From contig JAKPQT010000746.1 in assembly GCA_029555885.1 (NCBI GenBank), positions 1 through 7,987 on the forward strand: a DNA stretch of 7,987 nucleotides. The letters are read 5' to 3'. This stretch comes from Chloroflexota bacterium (GTDB lineage: Bacteria; Chloroflexota; Anaerolineae; CG2-30-64-16). The translations under genes and the position numbers were made by a program. The first letter of the stretch is position 1. Every line of letters starts with the position of its first letter. Below, in pieces: positions 1 to 6,293 of the stretch. The notes beneath the pieces were generated by a model that was not told where the DNA came from, did no database searches, and was given only the letters and a program-made list of their open reading frames with translations.

Positions 1-778
1 CGGGCCGCATTCGGACATCTTTCTGATCGGCCAATGCCTCGATTTGGGCGAGAACCTGGCGCCTCACCGGATGGCGGTGGTTGCCTACGAGAATCAGTTC
101 GAACTCACCCGGCCGCTCTTCCGGCAGCAAGCCAATGAGCTTCGGTCGCTGGCTCACGAATCGGCGCAGCGCTTGCAGTTCGAAAAGCTTGCTGAACGCA
201 CGCTCTGCACTGCCTTCGACGCCGCGCTGACTCTCAGTCAGTTGCATGAAGTAGCAGGCCAGGTTCTGGCCGAGGAAGTCGACACGCAGCGGTTGGCTGC
301 TGTCGACAATGTTCAGTGGACGGTTGAACCGGGGCACGAGGTGCTCTGTGCGCGGATTACCCTTCACCTGCTGCCTGACACGGCGCACGATGTTAGAAGC
401 CCTCTGCTGGGCGGGCAGCGAATAGGCCGTCATCAGTTGATGCAGCGCGCTTTGCTCCTGAAGGAGGAAGGATGCGGCGGCGTCGACACTCTGAGCCGTG
501 AATGCGTCTTCGCGCGCGAGTTCGGCGGTCTCAAAAGGAGGCACCCAGGGCTTCGGATCCATCGTCGTCCAATGCTCGGCCAAGGATCTGCACATGGCCT
601 GTGCCAGTGTGGCCAATGCGACACCGGCACCGCCGAAAGCGTGCTCAGCCTTTTCGGAATCGAGCGCAGTCCGAACGTGGACCGAGCCGTCGACGAGTTG
701 CAGCACGACACCGGCAGTGAGCTTTTCGCTCGACACCAGCCCGGGGCTGAACTGGATGAGCGCCCTGCGGCCGCTCAC
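1..778 (-). CDS. Uncharacterised partner protein of the HipA-like kinase, partial (runs off the left edge)
   Basis: An open frame of 259 codons on the minus strand continues past base 1, so the C-terminus is missing. It starts with GTG at 778-776, which overlaps the TGA of the HipA-like gene by four bases (GTGA). This implies translational coupling in one operon. Third codon positions are strongly G/C, as in the neighbours, which favours this frame over the long plus-strand ORF antisense to it. The N-terminus (ALIQFSPGLVSSEKLTAGVVLQL) resembles the opening of DUF3037 proteins, which are often encoded beside HipA_2-type kinases, but this is a weak by-eye likeness. Residues about 100-225 look mainly helical and charged; I recognise no catalytic motif, signal peptide or membrane segment. 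Coding is well supported. The function is unknown, and a partner, substrate or antitoxin role is only inferred from the overlap. Confidence 0.72.
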   Translation of the reverse strand, partial: MSGRRALIQFSPGLVSSEKLTAGVVLQLVDGSVHVRTALDSEKAEHAFGGAGVALATLAQAMCRSLAEHWTTMDPKPWVPPFETAELAREDAFTAQSVDAAASFLLQEQSALHQLMTAYSLPAQQRASNIVRRVRQQVKGNPRTEHLVPRFNRPLNIVDSSQPLRVDFLGQNLACYFMQLTESQRGVEGSAERAFSKLFELQALRRFVSQRPKLIGLLPEERPGEFELILVGNHRHPVRRQVLAQIEALADQKDVRMRP

Positions 779-1713
779 TCGCCCGGGTTCGGCAAGTTCA
801 ATTGAGGATGTCCCAGGCGATTGCACAGTAGTGAGTGAGTGATGAGAAGTCGGTTTTGAACGAAATTCAGCAACTGGGTTCGTTCGCGCTTTGTGTGCCA
901 CCGTCGCACACCGGTCGCCGCGATCGCTTCCTCAAGGTCGAGGGCGAGCGTGTTGTCGTTGAGCCACCGCTGTACGCGCTTCAGGTGATCCGCGCAGTCG
1001 GCCAGCGGGAAGGCGGACTCGATCAGCTTGGCCAGGACGTTTGGAAACGCCTGCTGCTGAAGTGACTTCAGGGAAGACACCTCGGCGGCCTTGCCGCCCA
1101 GTGCCTGGGCGTGATCGATCAGCCAGAGGTTCTGAGCCGCGAAGACGATGTTCCCCAGGTTCCGGTCTGGGTTGGCCATCCACTCATCGAATGCTGTGGT
1201 CGGCAGCAACTGCCGCCACGTCATGACAAGGCGCAGGGCATGCTCGCTGTCTTCGCGCAAGAGTTGGGCACAGCTGTCGCCACCGACCGAGGCGCTGGCG
1301 AAAACCAACGTCACATCCGCCGCACGGTCGATCAGCCGCGATGTCGGTAAATCGCCCCTTCCAATCTTGACGATCAACGGTTCGGGGACGGGCAGGCCGA
1401 TTGCGCGGCCGATCACCGCACACACCAGCTCCGCGACGATGTGCCTCGCCGTACCGATTCGCAAGTACAGCGGGACGTCCTCATCGGGCCCCGACTCGCT
1501 GTACGCCGTTCCAACCCAGAGCTCGTCACCGCGTCGGCTGGCGTTTCGCCGCTTGACGCGAATCGCACCCTGATTCAGGCGCAGCACCCGCACTGGCGCG
1601 AGCGACTGACCTGGACTTCCCGGGTCGGGGCCCAGGTCGCCATCCAGTAGGCTCGAGCGGCGAGTCACCCGTGGGACGCGGACCCTCCGCTGCCGTTCTG
1701 ATTCGCCAAGCAC
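775..1713 (-). CDS. HipA-family (HipA_2-like) kinase-fold protein
   Basis: A 312-residue protein with the hallmarks of HipA-like serine/threonine kinases. It has LPVPEP at residues 107-112 after the helix carrying E95. The catalytic loop NPDRNLGN is at 181-188 (putative catalytic D183, metal-binding N188). LIDH at 198-201 supplies the DFG-equivalent D200. The order and spacing fit the short HipA-like kinases often encoded next to DUF3037-type proteins. Classical HipA phosphorylates a protein target and needs the HipB antitoxin; no HipB-like helix-turn-helix gene is visible here. The nucleotide-binding lysine expected in the strand before the E95 helix seems to be Arg85 (PLYLRIG). The start is GTG at 1713-1711, chosen for a purine-rich GGGAAGA seven bases upstream. 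Residues 1-40 look unlike the family, so an internal GTG near residue 41 is possible. The stop overlaps the start of the next gene. The target and any toxin or defence role are unknown. Confidence 0.8.
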   Translation of the reverse strand: MLGESERQRRVRVPRVTRRSSLLDGDLGPDPGSPGQSLAPVRVLRLNQGAIRVKRRNASRRGDELWVGTAYSESGPDEDVPLYLRIGTARHIVAELVCAVIGRAIGLPVPEPLIVKIGRGDLPTSRLIDRAADVTLVFASASVGGDSCAQLLREDSEHALRLVMTWRQLLPTTAFDEWMANPDRNLGNIVFAAQNLWLIDHAQALGGKAAEVSSLKSLQQQAFPNVLAKLIESAFPLADCADHLKRVQRWLNDNTLALDLEEAIAATGVRRWHTKRERTQLLNFVQNRLLITHSLLCNRLGHPQLNLPNPGE

Positions 1714-2008
1714 GTGGACTTCTTCCCAGTTGATCCGGCCATCGTCGACTGCCCGCCAAGATGCGGCGCAGGCGGCCGGGCTCTGACCTGACGGTGGAGT
1801 GTTCAGCGACTTTAGCCGAGACCTGCACGCTGCCGGTCTCGTCCTCGAGCGACGCGAATATCACGTCGTTGGCACCGGTCGCTCGCTGCCAGCGTGGAGG
1901 GCCGAGATCCGTGCATTGACTACGCTCAAGCTTGTCACCGAGGAGCCGAAATCCCATCCGGGGTCGCGTGACGTACGCCGCCTTGAGCACATCGAGGAGC
2001 GCATCGCC
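1714..2008. other. Divergent intergenic region with a dnaE2 relic
   Basis: These 295 bases separate the leftward HipA-like gene from the rightward chemoreceptor. The only recognisable content is the decayed dnaE2 3' fragment around 1799-1890. A plus-strand frame is open from 1799, but its first 70 or so codons are partly antisense to that fragment and show no chemoreceptor character, so I treat them as non-coding. A GAGGAG at 1994-1999 is a plausible ribosome binding site for the GTG at 2009. The promoters of both flanking genes should lie here, but I see no convincing -35/-10 pair. Confidence 0.5.
1799..1890 (-). pseudogene. Degraded 3' fragment of an error-prone DNA polymerase gene (dnaE2/imuC type)
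   Basis: Read on the minus strand, bases 1867-1820 encode DVIFASLEDETGSVQV. The intact dnaE2 end at 7935-7888 encodes GVMFVSLEDETGSVQV, with 13 of 16 residues the same and the last 11 identical. This is the C-terminal OB-fold region of DnaE2. At DNA level 1820-1890 aligns to 7888-7958 in the same orientation, almost identical over the first 45 or so bases and weaker after that. The residues after VQV (AKVAEH) could be the usual PKVAE-type continuation with a small deletion, but the rest of the polymerase is not there. No start, catalytic PHP or polymerase domain exists nearby, so this is a remnant and not a gene. It differs from the intact copy at several positions, so it is either an old duplication or the end of a different dnaE2 allele. 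Confidence 0.7.
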
Positions 2009-2725
2009 GTGTCACGGGTATCCACAGCAGCGGGCGGTCGCGTCGTATCGACACGCCCGCAAGTGAAGACGGGCTTCTTCGCGTACCACGGCGTCTGGGC
2101 GCCCGGCGTGCGCCTGTTCCGGGCGCTCGGGTTCAGCACCAAGGCGACGATCATCTCGCTGGCCTTCGTGATCCCGTTCTTGGGCCTGATTCTCTGGCAG
2201 ATGGATCACCAGGCCACCGAGGCGCTCAAATCCCGCAAGGACGCCACGCGCCAGCATGTGGAGATCGCCTACGGGATCCTGGCCGCAACGCACAAGCAGG
2301 AAGCGTCCGGGCAGCTCAGCCGAGACCAGGCCCAGGCGCTGGCCAAGCAGACGATCGCCCAGCTTCGCTACGAGGGCAACGAGTACTTCTGGATCAACGA
2401 CATGCAGCCGCACGTCGTCATGCACCCGATCAAGCCCGAGCTCAACGGCAAGGACGCCTCGGGGATCAAGGACCCGAACGGCTTGCCCGTCTTCACGGCC
2501 TTCGTGGATCGGGTGCGCGAGAGCGGCAAGGGCTTCGTCGCATACCAGTGGCCCAAGCCCGGCAGCGACAAGCCGGTCGACAAGATCTCGTACGTCCAGG
2601 GCTTCGAACCCTGGGGCTGGGTGATTGGCTCGGGCATCTACATCGGCGACGTGCGCGAGGCCACCCTGCGACAGATGACTTGGATGAGCGGCGTCGTCGC
2701 CGCTGCGCTACTGCTGGCCGGCTAG
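2009..2725 (+). CDS. N-terminal sensor half of the interrupted chemoreceptor (Cache domain)
   Basis: A 238-residue product if translation ends at the TAG. Membrane helix 1 spans about residues 46-63 (ATIISLAFVIPFLGLILW). A single periplasmic Cache-type domain follows at roughly 64-225, with YFWIN at 126-130, a VMHPIKPELNGKD stretch at 137-149 and PWGWVIGSGIYIG at 211-223. These are typical of sCache_2/dCache-like chemoreceptor sensors that bind small organic acids or amino acids; the ligand cannot be told from sequence. The second membrane helix begins at about 227 and is cut at 238, so this half would be anchored by helix 1 and could not pass a signal to the cytoplasm by itself. The frame stays open upstream to 1799, but that part overlaps the dnaE2 relic and is unlikely to be translated. 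Confidence 0.6.
   Translation: MSRVSTAAGGRVVSTRPQVKTGFFAYHGVWAPGVRLFRALGFSTKATIISLAFVIPFLGLILWQMDHQATEALKSRKDATRQHVEIAYGILAATHKQEASGQLSRDQAQALAKQTIAQLRYEGNEYFWINDMQPHVVMHPIKPELNGKDASGIKDPNGLPVFTAFVDRVRESGKGFVAYQWPKPGSDKPVDKISYVQGFEPWGWVIGSGIYIGDVREATLRQMTWMSGVVAAALLLAG
2723..2725 (+). other. Premature amber stop codon in the second membrane helix
   Basis: The codon series CTG CTG GCC GGC TAG CTC TTC CTG AGC TTC TAT runs through the hydrophobic second transmembrane segment, with coding-like sequence in the same frame on both sides. A one-base change from TAC, TAT, TGG, CAG, AAG, GAG, TCG or TTG would create it. No indel is needed. Confidence 0.85.
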
Positions 2726-2746
2726 CTCTTCCTGAGCTTCTATCGA

Positions 2747-3670
2747 GTGATGGAGGGCGGCCTGAACGAGACGCGCCGCCACCTGCGCGCCATGACCGAT
2801 GGTGACCTGACGACGTCCCCCTCGCCCTGGGGCCGGGACGAAGCCGCGCAACTGATGCTCGAGCTGCGCAACATGCAGGAATCCTTGCGGCGCATGGTGT
2901 CGAGCGTGCGCCGGTCGAGCCATGAGATCGTGCAGTCGAGTGGCGAGGTCGCCACCGGTGCGATGGACCTGTCGGCGCGCACCGAGCAGACTGCTGCCAA
3001 CCTGGAGCAGTCGGCCGCCTCCATGGAACAGATCTCGGCGACGGTCCGCAGCAGTGCCGACCACGCCAGCGAGGCGGCGCACGTGGCCGCTGGCAACGAG
3101 GCGCTTGCGGCCGAGGGCGGGCAGGTTATGCACGACGTCGTGAAGACGATGGAGTCGATTCGTCAGTCGTCGACGAAGATCAGCGACATCATCGGCACGA
3201 TCGACGGCATCGCGTTCCAGACGAACATCCTCGCGCTCAACGCCGCGGTCGAAGCTGCGCGTGCCGGAGACCAGGGACGCGGGTTTGCTGTCGTCGCTGC
3301 GGAGGTTCGTTCACTGGCCCAGCGCTCGGCGAACGCCGCCCACGAGATCAAGGACCTGATCTCGGGCAGCGTCTCTCAAGTGAATGCAGGAAGCGCCGTC
3401 GTCGATGCGGCCGGCGCCAAGATGGCCGGCATCGTTCAGGCGTCCCAGCGCCTGAATGGGCTGCTCTGCGAGATCGCGAACGGCACCCGCGAACAGAGCC
3501 AGGGCATCGTGCAGATCGGCCAAGCCGTCAACGAGCTGGATCGGATGACCCAGCAGAATGCCGCCCTTGTCGAGCAGACCGCGGCCGCAGCGTCGGCCAT
3601 GAAGCAGCAGGCCACGGCACTTGCAGCCGAGGTGGATCGCTTCCGGATGCCCGCAGGCGTGGAAGGCTGA
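2747..3670 (+). CDS. C-terminal signalling half of the interrupted chemoreceptor (HAMP-MA domain)
   Basis: A 307-residue frame from ATG 2747 to TGA 3670, in phase with the sensor half. Residues 1-50 are the end of a HAMP linker ([18 protein letters not shown]). Then comes the long helical hairpin: a first methylation helix near 80-106 ([16 protein letters not shown]), the highly conserved CheA/CheW-binding tip at about 151-185 ([36 protein letters not shown]), and a return helix with a second methylation region at about 271-298. Helix length and the [13 protein letters not shown] tip match the Tsr-like class common in beta-proteobacteria. There is no C-terminal CheR/CheB-tethering pentapeptide. 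If initiated separately it would be a soluble signalling domain without a sensor. The ATG has no good ribosome binding site, so efficient independent expression is doubtful, although termination 22 bases upstream could allow re-initiation. Confidence 0.6.
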   Translation: MMEGGLNETRRHLRAMTDGDLTTSPSPWGRDEAAQLMLELRNMQESLRRMVSSVRRSSHEIVQSSGEVATGAMDLSARTEQTAANLEQSAASMEQISATVRSSADHASEAAHVAAGNEALAAEGGQVMHDVVKTMESIRQSSTKISDIIGTIDGIAFQTNILALNAAVEAARAGDQGRGFAVVAAEVRSLAQRSANAAHEIKDLISGSVSQVNAGSAVVDAAGAKMAGIVQASQRLNGLLCEIANGTREQSQGIVQIGQAVNELDRMTQQNAALVEQTAAAASAMKQQATALAAEVDRFRMPAGVEG

Positions 3671-3816
3671 GCGGGAGACGCAGGTCCTCCTATGAAGGCG
3701 CCCGCCGTGGCCCGAACGTCCCTCATGCGGTGGGCTGCCGCCGCTCGCTTCTGATGGTCGGGGTGCTCTGGCCGGCCATGAGCAGCCCTTTGAGTTCGCG
3801 ACCCGGTACCGGGCAT

Positions 3817-4815
3817 TCACCGGTGCGCCTTCGACGCTCGCCCAGGACGGCTGGCGTACCAACGGGGCCGGACGGCCGACGGCCGTGAGCCGAAGGCTTC
3901 GCTGCACATCGCCTCGACGGGACGCAGCAGCTCAGACAGGAAGTTCACGAAGTCCTGGACGACCGCGTCCCGCTTCGACTCGGGCCGAATCAGCGCGCTG
4001 AACGGCGGCGAGTCGCTGCTCTCCCAGTCGACCAGCACGGGCTGCAGCAGGCCGTCGCGAACGAAGGACCAGACCGACAGGTCGGCGAAGCGCCCCAAGC
4101 CCTGCCCCAGCAACACGGCCTGCAGCACGTCGTCGCGGCTGGCGCAGGTGAGCCAGCCGCCCACGGCCACTTCATCGACCTCGCCATCGCGCATGTGGCG
4201 CCACAGGTCCAGGACCGTGCCTTCCGGCGTCCGCACCAACGGGCAGACGTGGTTCACCAGCTCGGCGGGGCGGCCCGGCATGCCATGCCGCCGCCAGTAG
4301 GCCGGGCTGGCGCAGATGATCAGACGGCTCTGCGCCAGCGGCCGCTGAACGAGGTCGACGCTGCCCGGCCAGCCCAGCGCGACCAGGACATCGACACCCC
4401 GCGTCGCCGTGTCCTTGACGGTGAGGAAATCCACCGTGCGCAGGTCGATGTGCACGTGGGGATGCCGCTCGTGCCACTCACCCAGGGCCGGAACCAGCAG
4501 CGCGCGCGACAGCAGCGGCGGCGCGCCCACGACCAGCGTGCGCGCGCGCCGCGCTCCGGGCGCGGCCAGCGCTCGGTCGGCGTCGGCCAACTGGGCCAGC
4601 AGGGGCGTGCAGTTCTCCAGGTACTGCGCCCCCCGGGCCGTGAGCGACAGGCCCTGCGTGCTGCGATCGAGCAGCTTCACGCCCAGGTCGCGTTCCAGCG
4701 CGGAGACCAGCTTGGTCACCGCCGGCACGCTGACGTCGAAGCGGCGGGCCGCGGCCGAGAAGCTGCCCTCCTCGGCGGCGGCCACGAAGTAGTGCAGGGC
4801 GCGCAGCTTGTCCAT
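3817..4815 (-). CDS. LysR-family transcriptional regulator
   Basis: A 332-residue regulator from ATG 4815 (MDKLRALHYFV). An in-frame ATG six codons upstream, at 4833, is possible but lies three bases from the operator-like palindrome. The N-terminal winged helix-turn-helix is typical of LysR: FVAAAEEGSFSAAARRFDVS, then VPAVTKLVSALERDLGVKLL and DRSTQGLSLTARG, at about residues 10-67. A helical linker and a periplasmic-binding-protein-like effector domain (about 90-300) follow. The last 35 or so residues are a basic, low-complexity tail beyond the usual end of the fold. It is divergent from the membrane protein/receptor/glycosyltransferase unit, with a 120-base shared control region, so it most likely regulates that unit and itself. 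The co-inducer is unknown; by analogy with similar arrangements it may be the solute bound by the Bug receptor. Confidence 0.9.
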   Translation of the reverse strand: MDKLRALHYFVAAAEEGSFSAAARRFDVSVPAVTKLVSALERDLGVKLLDRSTQGLSLTARGAQYLENCTPLLAQLADADRALAAPGARRARTLVVGAPPLLSRALLVPALGEWHERHPHVHIDLRTVDFLTVKDTATRGVDVLVALGWPGSVDLVQRPLAQSRLIICASPAYWRRHGMPGRPAELVNHVCPLVRTPEGTVLDLWRHMRDGEVDEVAVGGWLTCASRDDVLQAVLLGQGLGRFADLSVWSFVRDGLLQPVLVDWESSDSPPFSALIRPESKRDAVVQDFVNFLSELLRPVEAMCSEAFGSRPSAVRPRWYASRPGRASKAHR

Positions 4816-4835
4816 GGCGGATTGTTCCCGCATAA

Positions 4836-4858
4836 CGCCTTAACCGACGGTTAAGGCG
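4836..4858. promoter_or_regulatory. LysR-type operator candidate (23-bp palindrome)
   Basis: Arms CGCCTTAACCG and CGGTTAAGGCG flank a single central base at 4847 and are perfectly complementary over 11 bases. The core contains T-N11-A (T4841 to A4853), the classical LysR recognition box. The centre lies 32 bases upstream of the lysR ATG at 4815 and 89 bases upstream of the divergent ATG at 4936. That suits both autoregulation and activation of the rightward genes. I could not fix a convincing -35/-10 pair for either direction; TACAGT at 4901-4906 is a weak -10 candidate for the rightward transcript. Confidence 0.65.
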
Positions 4859-4935
4859 CATTGTGCCCTCCACAGGCTTTCGTGCGACCGTACCGGCTCC
4901 TACAGTGAACCCCATCGACCCCGTGGAGCACACCC

Positions 4936-5286
4936 ATGAAGACCGCCACGCTCACCGCCGACCTCGCCGCGCCGCGCGGGCGCAGCCTGACGCTTCTGAG
5001 CGGCGCGTTCGCGCTCTTCAACGGCCTGCGCATCGTCGCCTACCTGCCCACGCTCGCCGCCATCCAGACCAGCGGTCAGGCTGACCAGCACTCGCTGTTC
5101 ACCTGGCTGACCTTCCTGGGCGCCAACCTGACGATGGCGCTGTGGCTGCACGAGCAGAACGGGCGGCGCGTCAACCGTGCCGTGGCCGTCAACGCCTTCA
5201 ATGCCTTCATGTGCGGCGCCATCGCCGCTTCCATCGCCTGGCTGCGCTGGCTGCAGCCGGGCGCCGCCTTCCCGACCCTGTTCTGA
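4936..5286 (+). CDS. Small three-helix membrane protein with PQ-loop/SemiSWEET-like pattern
   Basis: A 116-residue protein with ATG 4936 preceded by GGAG eight bases upstream. Three hydrophobic segments are visible at about residues 19-43, 53-73 and 84-105, with the basic loop EQNGRRVNR between the second and third. The segment YLPTLAAIQTSGQ followed by SLFTWLTFLGANLTMALW resembles the PQ-loop pattern of bacterial SemiSWEETs (Tyr-x-Pro-Gln, then Ser-x-x-Thr-Trp in the next helix). The size and three-helix layout also fit; those proteins dimerise to pass small sugars or related solutes. Here the Gln of the motif is Thr39, and the assignment is by eye. It is the first gene of the divergent unit, ending 15 bases before the receptor gene, so a role in uptake or in sensing the same solute is plausible but unproven. 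It could equally be an unrelated conserved hypothetical membrane protein. Confidence 0.75.
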   Translation: MKTATLTADLAAPRGRSLTLLSGAFALFNGLRIVAYLPTLAAIQTSGQADQHSLFTWLTFLGANLTMALWLHEQNGRRVNRAVAVNAFNAFMCGAIAASIAWLRWLQPGAAFPTLF

Positions 5287-5301
5287 ACTCCGGAGGATTC
5301 C

Positions 5302-6276
5302 ATGCGCTACCTGTTGTCCTGCATCGCGGTCCTTGCGGCCGTGGCCGCCCCTGTCGCCGCATCGGCGCAGGCCGCTACTGCAACGTCTTTCCCGGCCAAG
5401 CCGCTGCGCATGTTGGTGCCGGTGCCGGCCGGCGGGCCCAGCGACTTCATCGCGCGCCAGGTGGCGCAGCAGCTGAGCGCCTCGCTCGGCCAGGTGGTGA
5501 CGGTGGAGAACAAGCCCGGGGCCAACGGGCTGGTCGCGGCGCGCGAGGCGCTGGCGGCGCCGGCCGACGGCCACACCCTGCTCTATGCGCCGGGCTCGAT
5601 GATCGCCACACCGCTTCTCGCCAGGGGCTCGGGCCTGGACTGGGCGCGCGACCTGGCTCCGCTTGGCAAGGTCGGCCGGGTGCCGTTTGCCCTTGCCGTG
5701 CACCCCAGTGTTCCCGCGCAGACCTTGGCCGAGTTCGTGAGGCAGGCGCGCCAGCAGCCGAACGCCTTCAACGTGGCCACCAGCACGCCCAGCGAGGTGC
5801 TGGCGGCGGCGCAGTTCATGAAGGCCGCCGGCATCCAGCTCACCCGGGTGCCGTACAAGGGTGGCACCCAGGCCCTGCCCGACCTGCTGGCGGGCCGCGT
5901 GCAGCTGATGTTCGGGCCGCTGTCGCTGCTGCAGGGGCAGGCGAAGTCGGGCGCGCTGCGTGTGCTGGCCGTGCTGGAACCCGAGCGCAACGCTGCGCTG
6001 CCCGAGGTACCGACGATGGCCGAGGCGGGCATGGGCGGCGTGGCCGTGCCCACCTGGCAGGGGGTCTACACGGCGGCCAAGGCGCCCGAGGCTGCCCGTG
6101 GCCGGTTGGCCGCCGACATCGCCGCCGCCGTGGCACGGCCCGAGATGCGCAGCGAACTCGAGCGCCGCATGCTGGCCCCCGAGAGCGCGACGCCCCAGGA
6201 CCTGGCCTCGACCATCACGCGCGAGCTGGCCGTCTGGTCGGCCCTAGTGGACGAGTACAAGCTGACCGCCGATTGA
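5302..6276 (+). CDS. Bug-family (TctC) tripartite tricarboxylate transporter-type periplasmic receptor
   Basis: A 324-residue exported solute-binding protein, the usual length for the Bug family. ATG 5302 has a strong GGAGG at 5292-5296. A Sec signal peptide covers about residues 1-22, with cleavage likely after the ASA at 20-22. Family signatures follow in order: FPAKPLRMLVPVPAGGPSDF and IARQVAQQLS near the N-terminus, TVENKPGANG, the PYKGGTQALPDLLAGRVQLMF segment, and LRVLAVLEPERNAALPEVPTMAEAG. The protein should bind a carboxylated or similar small solute in the periplasm. No TctA or TctB membrane subunit is encoded in the window, as is common for orphan Bug receptors in Burkholderiales. 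These may share a transporter encoded elsewhere or act in sensing. It lies 15 bases after the membrane protein gene and 17 bases before the glycosyltransferase gene, consistent with one transcript under the divergent LysR regulator. Confidence 0.93.
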   Translation: MRYLLSCIAVLAAVAAPVAASAQAATATSFPAKPLRMLVPVPAGGPSDFIARQVAQQLSASLGQVVTVENKPGANGLVAAREALAAPADGHTLLYAPGSMIATPLLARGSGLDWARDLAPLGKVGRVPFALAVHPSVPAQTLAEFVRQARQQPNAFNVATSTPSEVLAAAQFMKAAGIQLTRVPYKGGTQALPDLLAGRVQLMFGPLSLLQGQAKSGALRVLAVLEPERNAALPEVPTMAEAGMGGVAVPTWQGVYTAAKAPEAARGRLAADIAAAVARPEMRSELERRMLAPESATPQDLASTITRELAVWSALVDEYKLTAD

Positions 6277-6293
6277 AGGCCGCGGCGCCAGCG

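Larger units (their letters stand above)
2009..3670 (+). pseudogene. Methyl-accepting chemotaxis protein interrupted by an in-frame TAG
   Basis: Two consecutive open frames in the same reading frame (2009-2725 and 2747-3670) form one complete chemoreceptor once the TAG at 2723-2725 is ignored. The order is cytoplasmic N-terminus, membrane helix 1, Cache sensor, membrane helix 2, HAMP, then the MA signalling hairpin. The sequence on both sides of the stop reads smoothly as the second membrane helix (AALLLAG, stop, LFLSFYRV) with no frame change or missing segment. A single nonsense substitution therefore explains the break. The joined product would be about 550 residues, normal for the family. 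GTG 2009 was chosen because GAGGAG lies nine bases upstream. GTG 2063 (reading VKTGFFAYHGVW) gives a more family-like N-terminus but has no ribosome binding site. Intact versions signal to CheA/CheW. This one is inactive, read through, or split into two polypeptides; a sequencing error is not excluded. Confidence 0.8.

Noticed and set aside
44..805. Long plus-strand open frame of 253 codons
   Set aside because: It is antisense to the minus-strand partner gene, which is open over its whole length, overlaps the kinase stop by 4 nt and has the normal third-position G/C bias. The plus-strand protein has no recognisable character.
831..843. Short tandem repeat of GTGA units
   Set aside because: It lies inside the coding sequence of the HipA-like protein (minus strand, encoding Thr-His-Ser) and is too short to be meaningful.
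1661..1860. Minus-strand frame upstream of the HipA-like start (reading DDGRINWEEVHVL) as a longer N-terminus or a transposase scrap
   Set aside because: The frame closes at 1863, has no start with a ribosome binding site in the extension, crosses the dnaE2 relic out of phase, and matches no family I can name.
1799..2008. Chemoreceptor start at 1799
   Set aside because: The added residues come partly from the antisense of the dnaE2 relic and do not resemble a chemoreceptor N-terminus.
3802..3813. 12-bp palindrome CCCGGTACCGGG in the spacer after the chemoreceptor
   Set aside because: It has no loop and no T-run; a short palindrome like this is common by chance in GC-rich DNA, so I do not call a terminator.
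5314..5325. Lipobox-like LLSC near the N-terminus of the Bug receptor
   Set aside because: Cys7 is too close to the start to leave a signal peptide before it; an ordinary Sec signal with cleavage near residue 22 fits better.
5142..6293. Upstream extension of the glycosyltransferase frame to give a 781-residue protein
   Set aside because: The first 384 codons run out of phase through the small membrane protein and the Bug receptor and yield Arg/Gly/Ala-rich shadow sequence. The family N-terminus begins exactly at ATG 6294.
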